Below are positions 34,526 through 44,648 of a stretch of DNA of 48,309 bases, piece by piece (position 1 is the first letter of the stretch; each line of letters opens with the position of its first letter). Made by a program: the position numbers and the translations under genes. The notes beneath the pieces are model-generated. The model was not told the DNA's origin. It saw nothing but the letters and a program-made list of their open reading frames with translations, and searched no databases. Source of the stretch: an uncultured Cytophagales bacterium (GTDB lineage Bacteria > Bacteroidota > Bacteroidia > Cytophagales > Thermonemataceae); assembly GCA_937911505.1 (NCBI GenBank), contig CALEMF010000098.1, forward strand, positions 1-48,309, in the 5' to 3' direction.

Positions 34526-36181
34526 ATGCTAACACACCTCTATATTAAAAACTATGTATTAATTGAAGAGTTGTCCATGTCTCCTCATAAGGCTTTCAAT
34601 GTCATTACAGGTGAGACAGGTGCGGGGAAGTCCATTATGTTGGGCGCCATAGGATTACTACTAGGAAATCGCGTAGAGCGTAAAGCGCTTTTTAGCGAGA
34701 CAGAGAAGTGTATTATTGAGGGAACCCTCCATATTGCTGCTTATCAGATGAAGCCTTTGTTTGAAGAAGAAGGACTTGATTATGATCCGCAAACAATTAT
34801 CAGAAGAGAAATCTCACCCAGTGGTAAATCAAGAGCTTTTATCAACGATACTCCCGTGACTTTGGAAACGCTTCATAAGGTTACAGGAAGACTTATCGAC
34901 ATTCACTCTCAGCACGATAATCTACAGTTGGGAACGCAGCAGTTTCAATTAAAAATAGTTGATGCCTATGCCCAACAAACGCCTGCGCTACAGGCTTATC
35001 GCCAACAATTTAAAATCCATACGAGTTTACAAAAACGCTATGAGCAACTATTGACTGACAGCGATCTACAAAAACGAGAGTTAGATTATAATAAATTTCT
35101 ATTAGAAGAACTCCAAACTGCCGATCTCAAAGAGGACGAGCAAGAAACATTGGAGGAATCGCTTCGTGTACTAGAAAATGCAGAAGAAATTGGTGAGAAG
35201 CTCAGCTTGGTGGACGAAATACTCGATAAAAGCGATTATGCGGCACTAGAGGCGCTCAGACAAGCAGTAAGCACCTTAGTACAACTAGGTAAACTGACCA
35301 ACCAGTACACTTCCTTGCACGAACGAGCAGAAAGCTGCCTAATAGAACTTAAAGAAGTAGCTGCCGAAATAGAAAGCGAGGCAGAGAAAGTAGAACTAGA
35401 CCCAGAGCAACTACAAAATATACAGGATCGCCTGAGTACCATTTACGATTTACAAAAGAAGCATAAAGTCAACACCAATGAAGCGCTATTGGCTGTACAG
35501 GAGAGACTTGAAGAGAAGGTAGCACGCGTACTCAGCTTTGATGATGAACTGGCACAGTTACAACAACAGATACAACAAAGCGAGGCACAACTAATGACGC
35601 TTGCGCAGCAAATTTCCGCACGACGTAAGGCGGCCATACCACTGATCCAACAAGACCTCTCTGCTTTATTTAAAGAGGTAGGGCTGCCCAATGCTACCCT
35701 AGACATACAAATGGAAACGGTGGCGCCAACACTGGAGGGAATTGATAGGATTAATTTACTTTTCAGTGCTAATAAGGGAGTAGTACCACAAGAGATTCGT
35801 AAAGTAGCTTCTGGGGGCGAGTTCTCGCGCCTTATGCTGTGTATTAAGTATGTATTGGCTGGTAAAACAGCTATGCCTACGGTTATTTTCGACGAGATCG
35901 ATACAGGTATTTCTGGAGAGATTGCTTTGAAAGTAGGCAGTATGATGAAGGACATGTCTTTACAGCATCAAGTAGTCTCTATTAGCCATTTACATCAGAT
36001 TGCTGCAAAGGCAGATAAGCACTATTTTGTATATAAAATGGATAAAACAGAGCGAACGATAAGCCAAATGAAAGCGCTTTCGCAAGAAGAAAGAATACAC
36101 GAAATTGCGCAGATGATTAGCGGTGCTGAGCCTTCTGAGAGTGCCATTTTAAGTGCAAAAGAGTTACTGGCCTCCAACTAA
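34526..36181 (+). CDS. recN: DNA repair ATPase RecN
   Basis: The 551-residue SMC-like protein acts in double-strand break repair. It has the Walker A loop GETGAGKS (residues 29-36), DIHSQHDN, a central coiled coil rich in Gln, Glu and Leu (about 155-370), the ABC signature KVASGGEFSRLML and Walker B with the D-loop, VIFDEIDTGISGEIALKVG, followed by QVVSISHLHQIAAKADKHY. Length and order are normal. It lies downstream of porD and the 75-residue gene. Confidence 0.97.
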   Translation: MLTHLYIKNYVLIEELSMSPHKAFNVITGETGAGKSIMLGAIGLLLGNRVERKALFSETEKCIIEGTLHIAAYQMKPLFEEEGLDYDPQTIIRREISPSGKSRAFINDTPVTLETLHKVTGRLIDIHSQHDNLQLGTQQFQLKIVDAYAQQTPALQAYRQQFKIHTSLQKRYEQLLTDSDLQKRELDYNKFLLEELQTADLKEDEQETLEESLRVLENAEEIGEKLSLVDEILDKSDYAALEALRQAVSTLVQLGKLTNQYTSLHERAESCLIELKEVAAEIESEAEKVELDPEQLQNIQDRLSTIYDLQKKHKVNTNEALLAVQERLEEKVARVLSFDDELAQLQQQIQQSEAQLMTLAQQISARRKAAIPLIQQDLSALFKEVGLPNATLDIQMETVAPTLEGIDRINLLFSANKGVVPQEIRKVASGGEFSRLMLCIKYVLAGKTAMPTVIFDEIDTGISGEIALKVGSMMKDMSLQHQVVSISHLHQIAAKADKHYFVYKMDKTERTISQMKALSQEERIHEIAQMISGAEPSESAILSAKELLASN

Positions 36182-36446
36182 ACAGGGTGAAAAGAGATTT
36201 TATTCTGTAAAATGACCCGTTTTCTGAAAAGAATCTTTATCTTTGATAAATCTTAATATGAATTGCGAAAAAACTACCGGCATAAGTCTATTTAACCAAT
36301 CGATCAGCCATTTATATCAGATAACCATAGCAGCTTTCTTGCTAGTTTAAAGTACCAGCCCAATACACATTGAATATCAGCTTGTGAAAAGTGCACGCTG
36401 CATACAAGTCTCATAACAATCAATTAAAAGGGATAAAATCATTATC

Positions 36447-37559
36447 ATGAAATTAAAAGGCAAAGTAAAGTTTGTTAACAAAGACAAAAACCAATTCTTT
36501 TCTGTACTCAAAAAAAGAGTAGACCACTACTTTAAAGAAAGAAATATATCTAAGTATGCCAATACACAGATGGTGATCAAGTCAATCGTACTCCTTTCGG
36601 CATACATCCTATCTTTTGTAGCGATCCTGACCCTACAGTTACCTGTTTGGGCAAATATGTTGCTTTGGTTTGCTATGGGAGTTGCGCTAGCAGGTATAGG
36701 CATGAGTGTAATGCATGATGCTAACCACGGGGCTTACTCTCCCAACAAGACTATTAATCGTATAATGGCGCATACGCTCAACCTATTAGGTGGTTCAACC
36801 TTGAACTGGAAGCTACAGCATAATATTTTACATCATACCTACACCAATATTGCTGATATGGATGATGATGTAGAGAATAAGCTAGCCCTAAAGTTTTCAC
36901 CAAACACAGAGAGAAAAGGCTTCCATCAATATCAATACATTTATGCTTTTTTCTTCTATGGGCTACTAACCTTGTACTGGGCAGCTTTAAAAGACTTTGT
37001 ACAGTTTTTTAAATACAACGCTAATGGTGTAAATCCAAACAATAGAAAGGAAAATACAAATTTTTTGATTCGTATGGTAATTGATAAAATTGTTTATTTC
37101 TTTATTCTTCTATTTATACCCATCTACTTTTTCCATCTACCAGCCTTACAAGTAATCACTGGCTTCTTGTTAATGCACTTCGTAGGAGGCATCATTTTGA
37201 CGGTTGTTTTCCAGCTAGCACATGTAGTAGAAGGTGCTACGCATCCACTACCTGATATGCAAGGAAATATAGATAACCATTGGGCCGTTCATCAGCTATA
37301 TACTACAGTAAATTTCTCAAGAAAAAATAAATGGTTGTCTTGGTACGTAGGCGGGCTCAACTTTCAAGTAGAGCATCATTTATTTCCTAGAATGTGCCAC
37401 GTGCATTATCCTAATATTGCACCTATTGTAAAGCAAACAGCAGAAGAGTTTGGTGTTCCTTATCAGGAAAATGAAACCTTTGGTGAGGCTTTAAAATCAC
37501 ATGTGGTTGCCCTAAAACAGATAGGAAGGCTACCAGACATCAACGAGGCGTTGGCATAG
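36447..37559 (+). CDS. membrane fatty acid desaturase, front-end type
   Basis: The 370-residue polytopic enzyme carries three His boxes: HDANHG (about 90-95), HNILHH (about 125-130) and QVEHH (about 307-311). A Gln in place of the first His in the third box is typical of front-end (delta-5/delta-6-like) acyl-lipid or acyl-CoA desaturases. The cytochrome b5 domain of eukaryotic front-end enzymes is missing, as usual in bacteria. Four to six membrane segments lie between the boxes. It should introduce a double bond into a membrane fatty acid with an external electron donor. The 265 bases before it contain a TATCTTTG motif (36238-36245), which would give a leader of about 195 bases. Confidence 0.93.
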   Translation: MKLKGKVKFVNKDKNQFFSVLKKRVDHYFKERNISKYANTQMVIKSIVLLSAYILSFVAILTLQLPVWANMLLWFAMGVALAGIGMSVMHDANHGAYSPNKTINRIMAHTLNLLGGSTLNWKLQHNILHHTYTNIADMDDDVENKLALKFSPNTERKGFHQYQYIYAFFFYGLLTLYWAALKDFVQFFKYNANGVNPNNRKENTNFLIRMVIDKIVYFFILLFIPIYFFHLPALQVITGFLLMHFVGGIILTVVFQLAHVVEGATHPLPDMQGNIDNHWAVHQLYTTVNFSRKNKWLSWYVGGLNFQVEHHLFPRMCHVHYPNIAPIVKQTAEEFGVPYQENETFGEALKSHVVALKQIGRLPDINEALA

Positions 37560-37575
37560 TAAATAGCGAGGTACT

Positions 37576-37995
37576 TTAATGATTACGGTAGTTGTTTTTA
37601 GGCTGTGTATATCTAACAGCTAAGCCCTTTAGGTTGTAACCATACACCTCTTTCTTAATATAAAGTTGGTATTCTACTTCTACCAAGGCATCTGCGCCTA
37701 AGTCTTTGGCTTTTTTAGAAAGCTGGTAGAGGAGATACTCTTTTTCATTGTAGGTATAGCTCTTAGGCAATTGCCCATATTGCTCTATAAGATCCTCTCG
37801 GATGTATTTATTGGCTTGATTGGGGCGCTCGTCATTCAGGTATACATAGTCTATAGCTGTATAGGGTTGATCAGGTATGTCATTACGATAATAAATATCG
37901 GTTGGATACCCCTTCACTTTACTTGCAGGAATAGCAATGGTACAACTGACAAGAGCAATAGCAAGAAATAGATAAAAAATATATTTTAACAACAT
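37576..37995 (-). CDS. small lipoprotein, unknown function
   Basis: The 139-residue product starts at the ATG at 37995 with a lipoprotein signal peptide (MLLKYIFYLFLAIALVSC, lipobox LVSC, Cys18). The frame reaches upstream to 38046 but this would displace the signal. The mature part is hydrophilic and Tyr-rich with DYVYLNDERPNQANKY and KDLGADALVEVEYQLY; the latter resembles the heavy-metal-binding/YbjQ-like or DUF4156-type pattern AkelGADAvv found in small envelope lipoproteins. The resemblance is weak. It converges on the desaturase gene with 16 bases between stop codons and is divergent from the sensor kinase. Confidence 0.82.
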   Translation of the reverse strand: MLLKYIFYLFLAIALVSCTIAIPASKVKGYPTDIYYRNDIPDQPYTAIDYVYLNDERPNQANKYIREDLIEQYGQLPKSYTYNEKEYLLYQLSKKAKDLGADALVEVEYQLYIKKEVYGYNLKGLAVRYTQPKNNYRNH

Positions 37996-38061
37996 GGTTT
38001 TTAACTTAAATTGTACCGTTGGTATAATTAGGATAAAATTACACAAAAGATTGTAAATAAC

Positions 38062-41010
38062 TTGATTTCTTCTCTACCTTCTATAACGTATGTGTTGGGG
38101 TGGTGTGTTACTTATGTAGTAGTCTTTATTTTATCTTTACCCATTGCTGAGGCACAAGAGTTCTCTTATCGGCATTTTACTGATGAGGATGGGTTACCCA
38201 ACATGGAAATATTCCACCTTTATCAAGATAGTAAGGGCTACCTATGGCTGGGCACAGAAGCAGGCTTATGTAGATTCGACGGCCAGCATTTTAAGCGTTA
38301 TGAAGCTGAAACCGCCTTAGGAAGAGCCATTAGTAGACTTCGTGAAGATAGCCAAGGGCGTATTTGGATGTGTAACTTTGTAGGGCAAATTTTTTACTTA
38401 GAAGACGATACCATCAAGGAGTTTATCCTACCAAAGCATATCAAAAGGTATTATTCAGCCGGCTACGAAATAGACGAAGAAGATAATGTGTACGTCAATA
38501 GTGATCACTTGTATAAATACATAGCACGTACCAAAAAGTGGATTAAAATTGATGAAAAAAGTGTCTCAGAAATTATTCGAAAAGGAAATGAACTTTGGGG
38601 TTTAAGCGTAAGAGGTAGAGCATACCTTATCAGTAAAAGGGGGCTGAAAAAAGTTTTACGCACATCAGAAGAAATGGAGATTACTCCTTTAAAAGAAGTA
38701 TTGGTAGGTGTAGAGAATGGTATAAAAAATAAGTTATATATCATTCCTCGTAAGACAAGAAACGACAAAACTACTTGGAAAAAACTAAAAAAAGACCATT
38801 GGGTCAATGAGGTATACCAAGATGAAAAGAAGAATATATGGCTGGCAGGGCAAGGGGGTATTCGTATTATCAACGAGAAAGGGGAGCCGCTTTTCAAAAA
38901 ACGTTTCCTACCCAATGAGGCTGTTTCGTATATACTCAAAGACCGAGAAGGTAATATTTGGATTAGTACCTTGGGGGGTGGGCTCTTTTTTGTACCTTCT
39001 CTAGAAATTCTATTTTACAATCGCAGCAATTCATTATTTAGTGATGATCATATAAATCGAATGACTACCGATGCCAATGGACATCTTTACCTAGGCTCTG
39101 TTAATGGACGTTTATACAAAACAGACAAGGAACTGAACATACTGCGACAACGCCAAGTAGCAGAAGACAATAAAAATATTGAGGTACTTTTCTATCATCC
39201 TCGTCATCATCAGTTGTGGTTGGAGGCCTGGCGCTACAATATTATTGATACTACACTTACTTTTCGAGAGCGGTACGCTATTAGTTCGGCTAACAAAGAC
39301 CTTGATTTATACGACGAACAACGCTTGGCAGGCTGTGCAGCCAGCGGGGCTTACCTATTATACGATAGTACATTTGCTTCTGTAAGAAGTGATCGGAGCG
39401 ATGTAAAATCGCTCCAAGAGGGCATGGTTTACTTACGCAACAAACGAACCCGTGCCATCGAAGTAGAGCAGCCTCAAAAAAGAATTTGGGTAGGCTATGC
39501 AGATGGACTCTACTACTACGAGGATTTTGAAGAAAGAGAATGGAAGCCTAATAATGAGGTAATCACTCCTTTAATTGTGTATTCGCTGGCACAAGGGAAT
39601 GATGGGATTATTTGGGTGGCCACCTCTGAACGAGGGCTATATGGCTTAAAAAATAAAAAGATGGTCTACCACTTCGATAAGGAAAACGGCTTGAACAGTA
39701 ATTTTTGTAGAGTAGTAAAGACGTTTGGAGATCAGGTGTGGGTAGCTACCGACAGAGGCCTTCACTACATCGATACGAAAAATAATGAAGTATATACCTT
39801 TAACAGGCAGGATGGGCTTATTAGCAATGAAGTGACAGACTTAATCGTGCAAGATGGAATGGTATACTTAGCCACTGCCAATGGTATTATGCGTTTTCCA
39901 GAAAGTGAGCTCTCTCCTAACAAAGTACCTCCGCCTATTTATATAACAGCTTTTCGCATTAAAGAAAAAAATCAATCACTACAGCCCGTTTACCGCTTAA
40001 GTCACGAACAAAATAATATTATCATCGACTTTCAAGGAATTGCCTACCGAAGTAGAGGGACGTTTAGCTATAAGTACAAAATGGTAGGGGTAGATTCCAC
40101 TTGGATCTACACCAGTAGTGATAATAACTTTGCGCGTTATCCCTCCTTGCCCAGTGGCGATTTTGAGTTTATGGTAAAAGCCATCAATGAAGATGGTGTA
40201 GAAAGTGAAGGAACCGCCATCATCCATATTACAGTAGCGCTTCCTTTCTGGCGAACTTGGTGGTTTCTTACACTAGTAGGAATAGGACTTATAACAGTAG
40301 TTAGCATTTTCTTTTGGTTTCGTATTCGTACTATTCAACGCAACGCGCATGTAGCGCAAGAGTTGAGAGGCTCTCAGCTTGCTACACTTAAGGTGCAAAT
40401 GAACCCACATTTTATTTTCAACGCACTCAATTCTATCCAAGAATTTATTTTGCTCAATGAAAAACGACTTGCCAACCAGTATTTGGGAAAATTTGCAGAC
40501 CTTATGCGCCTTACACTCGATATGTCTAATGAAGTTACTGTAAGCCTCGAAGATGAACTCCGCGCCTTAAATCTTTACCTAGAGCTAGAAGCTATCAGAT
40601 TTGAAGAAAGCCTTACCTATCAAATCATAGTAGATAAAGAGGTAATACCAGAAGAAATTGAAATTCCATCCATGTTGGTACAGCCTTACGTAGAGAATGC
40701 CATCAAACACGGATTATTGCATAAAAAAGAAAACAAAAAACTAACGGTTACTTTCAAACTATCCGACAAAGAAGATTACTTAAGCGTAGAAGTAGAAGAT
40801 AACGGAATAGGACGGCGGCGCTCGGCTGAGATCAAAGCAGCACAGAAATTCAGGTATAAATCTTTTGCCACAAGTGCCACACAAAAACGACTAGAACTCT
40901 TGAATTATGGAAGAAAAAACATAATTTTGGTAAAAATTATTGATCTATACAACGAAAATGGGGAAGCCAAGGGTACAAAAGTAGTCTTTAACATTCCCTT
41001 CCAAAATTGA
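38062..41010 (+). CDS. LytS-type sensor histidine kinase with periplasmic two-component propeller
   Basis: A protein of about 980 residues. An N-terminal export segment (VLGWCVTYVVVFILSL...AEAQ) is followed by a large periplasmic sensor of propeller repeats (about 30-620; recurring units such as DSKGYLWLGTEAGLCRFDG and EGNIWISTLGGGLF), a Y_Y_Y domain (about 640-735), one membrane segment (FLTLVGIGLITVVSIFFWF, about 738-757) and a LytS-type kinase domain with the phospho-His in MNPHFIFNALNS and an NAIKHG ATP-binding motif. No ATG is available near the start; TTG at 38062 or GTG at 38092 must be used. It is followed by its LytTR regulator. The ligand is unknown; such sensors often detect glycans or envelope signals. 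Confidence 0.93.
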   Translation: MISSLPSITYVLGWCVTYVVVFILSLPIAEAQEFSYRHFTDEDGLPNMEIFHLYQDSKGYLWLGTEAGLCRFDGQHFKRYEAETALGRAISRLREDSQGRIWMCNFVGQIFYLEDDTIKEFILPKHIKRYYSAGYEIDEEDNVYVNSDHLYKYIARTKKWIKIDEKSVSEIIRKGNELWGLSVRGRAYLISKRGLKKVLRTSEEMEITPLKEVLVGVENGIKNKLYIIPRKTRNDKTTWKKLKKDHWVNEVYQDEKKNIWLAGQGGIRIINEKGEPLFKKRFLPNEAVSYILKDREGNIWISTLGGGLFFVPSLEILFYNRSNSLFSDDHINRMTTDANGHLYLGSVNGRLYKTDKELNILRQRQVAEDNKNIEVLFYHPRHHQLWLEAWRYNIIDTTLTFRERYAISSANKDLDLYDEQRLAGCAASGAYLLYDSTFASVRSDRSDVKSLQEGMVYLRNKRTRAIEVEQPQKRIWVGYADGLYYYEDFEEREWKPNNEVITPLIVYSLAQGNDGIIWVATSERGLYGLKNKKMVYHFDKENGLNSNFCRVVKTFGDQVWVATDRGLHYIDTKNNEVYTFNRQDGLISNEVTDLIVQDGMVYLATANGIMRFPESELSPNKVPPPIYITAFRIKEKNQSLQPVYRLSHEQNNIIIDFQGIAYRSRGTFSYKYKMVGVDSTWIYTSSDNNFARYPSLPSGDFEFMVKAINEDGVESEGTAIIHITVALPFWRTWWFLTLVGIGLITVVSIFFWFRIRTIQRNAHVAQELRGSQLATLKVQMNPHFIFNALNSIQEFILLNEKRLANQYLGKFADLMRLTLDMSNEVTVSLEDELRALNLYLELEAIRFEESLTYQIIVDKEVIPEEIEIPSMLVQPYVENAIKHGLLHKKENKKLTVTFKLSDKEDYLSVEVEDNGIGRRRSAEIKAAQKFRYKSFATSATQKRLELLNYGRKNIILVKIIDLYNENGEAKGTKVVFNIPFQN

Positions 41011-41018
41011 ATATAACT

Positions 41019-41762
41019 ATGTTGAGTGCAATTATCATTGACGATGAGGCACGTGCTCGTCGCATTCTGGAAAAACTGCTTGAAGAGTATTGTCCACAAG
41101 TACAAGTAGTAGCGCAAGCAGACGATGCCCCTCAAGGGCTCAAAGCCATTAAAAAATACCAACCTGATGTAGTACTCCTAGATATAGAAATGCCTAACTA
41201 CTCAGGCTTTCAGTTACTCGATTTTGTAGAAGAGGTAACTTTTGAAATAATCTTTACAACTGCTTATCAAGAATATGCCATCAAGGCTTTTCAGGTTTCG
41301 GCGATCGACTATCTCCTAAAACCCATCCAGATCGACTTGTTGATTAAAGCAATAGAAAAAGTAGAAAAGCAAGCGCGTAGCCAAATAAATAAGCGCTTAC
41401 AAACGCTACAAGCCAACTTGGATCAAGCCACCATTAATCGGCTTGCGCTTCCTGTTGCTGAAGGACTCGTATTTATAGATGTCAATGAAATACTTTACTT
41501 AAAAGCAGAAGGAGCTTATACTAAATTTGTATTGCTCCATGAAGAGCCCATACTCGTCTCAAAAAATATCAAGAGCTTTGTGAATATTCTCGATCCACAA
41601 ATGTTCTATAGAACCCATCGTTCTTTCTACATTAACCTCTACCAAGTCAAGCAATACGTTAGGCAAGATGGAGGCTACATCATTATGAATAACAATGACA
41701 TTGTAAATCTTTCTAAAGATAAAAAAGACGCCTTCTTGAAAGCTTGTGCTTTACCTAAATAA
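41019..41762 (+). CDS. LytTR family response regulator
   Basis: The 247-residue regulator starts at the ATG at 41019, 8 bases after the kinase stop. The receiver domain has the acidic pocket IIDDEARA (residues 6-13), the phosphoacceptor Asp55 in LLDIEMP, the conserved Thr in FTTAY and Lys in YLLKPI. A LytTR DNA-binding domain (about 145-247) ends the protein, with FIDVNEILYLKAEGAYTKF and FYRTHRSFYINL. It should be phosphorylated by the kinase encoded upstream. Targets are not known. Confidence 0.96.
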   Translation: MLSAIIIDDEARARRILEKLLEEYCPQVQVVAQADDAPQGLKAIKKYQPDVVLLDIEMPNYSGFQLLDFVEEVTFEIIFTTAYQEYAIKAFQVSAIDYLLKPIQIDLLIKAIEKVEKQARSQINKRLQTLQANLDQATINRLALPVAEGLVFIDVNEILYLKAEGAYTKFVLLHEEPILVSKNIKSFVNILDPQMFYRTHRSFYINLYQVKQYVRQDGGYIIMNNNDIVNLSKDKKDAFLKACALPK

Positions 41763-41865
41763 GCAGTAAGAACTGGGTTGATCTCAGTGAGGGGAGAAAC
41801 GAACACTTCGTTTACTCGTTTCACAATTGGTAAAAGAAACGATAATAACAGTAAGCCCTTACGTA

Positions 41866-42105
41866 CTAAGCGACACTACCCAACTCATCAATTGCCTTGG
41901 CCAACTTTCTGTCCTTCTCTGTAATGGTATTGCCCGCATCGTGGGTGGTTAATTCAATCGTGACCTCATTGTACACATTCGACCAATTGGGGTGATGGCC
42001 GTGGGTTTCTGCTAAAAGGGCTACTTGGCTCATAAAGCCAAAAGCCTCTACAAAGTCTTTAAACTTAAAAGTTCGTGATAATTTGTTATCTTGCTCTGTC
42101 CACAT
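41866..42105 (-). CDS. pterin-4a-carbinolamine dehydratase
   Basis: The 79-residue protein has the PCD/DCoH signature: [35 protein letters not shown] with the active-site His pair, and [15 protein letters not shown]. It dehydrates 4a-hydroxytetrahydrobiopterin, regenerating the pterin cofactor after aromatic amino acid hydroxylation, or acts in related pterin or molybdopterin chemistry. It is about 15-20 residues shorter than many homologues at the N-terminus, a form also known from bacteria. No aromatic amino acid hydroxylase is visible in the window. It stands alone between the response regulator and the glutamate synthase-like gene. Confidence 0.92.
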   Translation of the reverse strand: MWTEQDNKLSRTFKFKDFVEAFGFMSQVALLAETHGHHPNWSNVYNEVTIELTTHDAGNTITEKDRKLAKAIDELGSVA

Positions 42106-42199
42106 GGTTCTAAATAATTAAAAAATAATCTTTGTGTTATGCTTATAGTAAACACTTGCTATAACTGCTCACTAATGTACTAAAAAATGAACGAATTGC

Positions 42200-43813
42200 A
42201 TGAAAGAGTTTTTCCAAAATATGAGTAGCCTCTTTGAGGAGGTAATCCAGCTCGAAATGATAAGCCTACATTATCTTTGGTTGTTAATTCCCTTGGTGCT
42301 TCTGTATATGTTTATAAGCGATGTAGCCAATAAGCAACAAACCATCAAACACAATTTTCCCGTTGTGGGGCGTCTACGCTATCTCTTAGAATCCATTGGG
42401 CCCGAACTACGCCAATATATCGTAGCGAATAATCGAGAGGAGCTTCCTTTTAACCGAAGCGAACGCTCTTGGATCTATGCTTCTTCTAAAAAAGAAAACA
42501 ACCTAGAAGGCTTCGGAACAGATAAAAATATCTTCGGCTCAGGGCATATCTTTATTAATCCTAATTTATTTCCTTATCAACTATCGCCCACTCACCCTAA
42601 CCGAATGAATCCCTACTTTCTGCCTTGTGCCAAGGTGATGGGCGCTTACAACAAAAGAAAACGCCCCTTTCGGCCTTACTCCGTTGTGAATATCTCAGCG
42701 ATGAGTTATGGCTCGCTCTCGAAGAATGCTGTAAAAGCGCTCAATATGGGCTCTATGGCGGTAGGGACTTACCATAATACTGGTGAAGGTGGCTTATCAC
42801 CCTACCACGCCTATGGGGGAGATGTGATGTTTCACTTTGGGACGGGCTACTTTGGTGTAAGAGATGAGGCAGGGAATTTTTCTATGGAAAAACTTATTCA
42901 ACTGGTTGACCAAAAACCTTTTATCCGTGCCATAGAAGTTAAGCTTTCTCAGGGGGCTAAACCAGGCAAGGGCGGAATTTTACCAGGCAAAAAAGTAGAC
43001 GCTGAAATTGCTGCTATCAGAGGAATTAAAAAAGGAGAGTCAGCCCTTTCGCCTGCTTCACATACCGCTTTTACGTCGGTAACAGAGATGCTCGAATTTA
43101 TAGAAGATACTGCCGAAAAAACAGGCTTACCAGTAGGTTTTAAAGCAGCCGTAGGTAAGCTCACGATGTGGGAAGAGGTGGCCGAGTGGATGCTATCAAC
43201 AGGAAAAGGACCAGATTTTATCACTATAGATGGAGGAGAGGGCGGAACAGGCGCGGCGCCTCATTCCTTTGCCGATCACGTATCGATGCCGTTTGTCTTT
43301 GCTTTTTCAGATGTATATAAGATTTTTGCTGAAAGAGGGCTTACCAACCGCGTGGTATTCATTGCTTCAGGTAGACTAGGCTTGCCTGCTAAAGCGCTAA
43401 TGGCCTTTGCTATGGGGGCTGATTGTATCCAAGTAGCCCGCGAGGCGATGCTATCCATTGGGTGTATACAAGCCAAAAAGTGCCACGACAATACCTGCCC
43501 GGTAGGCATTACCACCCAGAATAAATGGTTGATGAGCGGTTTAAATCCTGAAAACAAAGCAGGGCGTTACGCCAACTACATCAAAACGTTGCTAAAGGAA
43601 ATGCTGGACATTACCCATGCCTGTGGCTATGAACATCCTGCTCAGTTGACGATGCGCGATGTAGAAATGGGTACGGGGGATGCCAACTCTATTCTTACAC
43701 TCGAAGAAAGCTTCGGCTACCAGAAGGTAGAAGTCCCCTTTACCAATACCCAAGCTTTGCTTGACTGTTCCTATCTGGGTGGTTTAGCTAAAGCTACCTC
43801 TACCACTACCTAA
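42200..43813 (+). CDS. FMN-binding glutamate synthase family protein with membrane segment
   Basis: The 537-residue protein has a short N-terminal membrane segment (LHYLWLLIPLVLLYMFI, about 23-39) followed by a GltB-type FMN-binding synthase domain (about 120-500). The FMN/substrate regions MSYGSLSKNAVKALN, DFITIDGGEGGTGAAP and ASGRLGLPAKAL and the 3Fe-4S cysteines of IGCIQAKKCHDNTCPVGI are present. The glutaminase (class II amidotransferase) domain of true GltB is missing. Standalone proteins like this are widespread and their reaction is not settled; an ammonia-using glutamate synthase or another FMN/Fe-S oxidoreductase is possible. The gene is flanked by a strong terminator. Confidence 0.9.
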   Translation: MKEFFQNMSSLFEEVIQLEMISLHYLWLLIPLVLLYMFISDVANKQQTIKHNFPVVGRLRYLLESIGPELRQYIVANNREELPFNRSERSWIYASSKKENNLEGFGTDKNIFGSGHIFINPNLFPYQLSPTHPNRMNPYFLPCAKVMGAYNKRKRPFRPYSVVNISAMSYGSLSKNAVKALNMGSMAVGTYHNTGEGGLSPYHAYGGDVMFHFGTGYFGVRDEAGNFSMEKLIQLVDQKPFIRAIEVKLSQGAKPGKGGILPGKKVDAEIAAIRGIKKGESALSPASHTAFTSVTEMLEFIEDTAEKTGLPVGFKAAVGKLTMWEEVAEWMLSTGKGPDFITIDGGEGGTGAAPHSFADHVSMPFVFAFSDVYKIFAERGLTNRVVFIASGRLGLPAKALMAFAMGADCIQVAREAMLSIGCIQAKKCHDNTCPVGITTQNKWLMSGLNPENKAGRYANYIKTLLKEMLDITHACGYEHPAQLTMRDVEMGTGDANSILTLEESFGYQKVEVPFTNTQALLDCSYLGGLAKATSTTT

Positions 43814-43857
43814 CAAGAAATTAATCACCTATAAAAGCTCCTAACCTATATTTTCTT

Positions 43858-43886
43858 AAGTGGCTACAACTTAGCCACTTTTTTTT
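43858..43886 (+). terminator. terminator after the glutamate synthase-like gene
   Basis: A perfect 9-bp stem (43858-43866 with 43872-43880), 5-base loop, followed by a T8 run. Confidence 0.9.
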
Positions 43887-43962
43887 GAGCCAATTATAAG
43901 CTTATTGCTGTAACTACTAGTGAATCAATTATTACAATAATATTTACGAAAATTAATATTCT

Positions 43963-44589
43963 ATGAAAAAAATTGTTTTTACTACTTTTATGGCGTGTTT
44001 ATTCACTTCTTTTTCTTTATTTGGTCAAACTGAGCAGGGGAGTTTTCTGATAAGTGGTGCGCTTAATTTCCAAACAGGTGGCGAATTTGAATTTGCAGAT
44101 GTAGAGATTGACCTTCCCACAGGAACAGACCTATCGGTATTTGCTTTCACCCCAAGGGTAGGTTACTTTATACAAGATAATATAGCAGTAGGTTTACGCT
44201 TTGGGTTAGCTTTTGCCAACGAAGAGCAAGAAACAGCTTTTGGTGATGTAGACTTTAGTGCAACAGGATTTCAGGTAGCACCTTTCGGTCGCTACTACTA
44301 CGGACTGTCAGATCGCTTATTTATCTACGGAGAGCTTGCGGTAGCTTTTGGGTCTATTAGTGCCTCTGTAGAAGACGAAGACTTCGCCAACTTTAACCTG
44401 TTTCAGATTGGACTTAACCCAGGTCTGGCTTATATGCTTTCAGATAGAATAGGGATGGAATTGTTGGTGAATGGTATTTCTTTCGCCAGTTTAAAAGAAG
44501 AAGATGCAGACGAGGCTGACACCTTTTTAAACATAGGACCTAATCTTGACTTCAATGCACCAGCCTTAGGTATATTCTTATACTTTTAG
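43963..44589 (+). CDS. small outer membrane beta-barrel protein
   Basis: The 208-residue protein has a signal peptide (MKKIVFTTFMACLFTSFSLFGQ) and about 186 mature residues with alternating hydrophobic strands, such as VGYFIQDNIAVGLRFGLAF and FQVAPFGRYYYGLSDRLFIYG. It ends in an aromatic residue (ALGIFLYF), as beta-barrels do. It fits the OmpW/OMP_b-brl type of small 8-stranded barrels of Bacteroidota. Function unknown. It is a single-gene unit between two terminators. Confidence 0.88.
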   Translation: MKKIVFTTFMACLFTSFSLFGQTEQGSFLISGALNFQTGGEFEFADVEIDLPTGTDLSVFAFTPRVGYFIQDNIAVGLRFGLAFANEEQETAFGDVDFSATGFQVAPFGRYYYGLSDRLFIYGELAVAFGSISASVEDEDFANFNLFQIGLNPGLAYMLSDRIGMELLVNGISFASLKEEDADEADTFLNIGPNLDFNAPALGIFLYF

Positions 44590-44648
44590 CAAAAATTAAA
44601 GCAGCAAGTAGTAGTTTATTATATACAGGTTGACGTTTCGCGTTTCAG

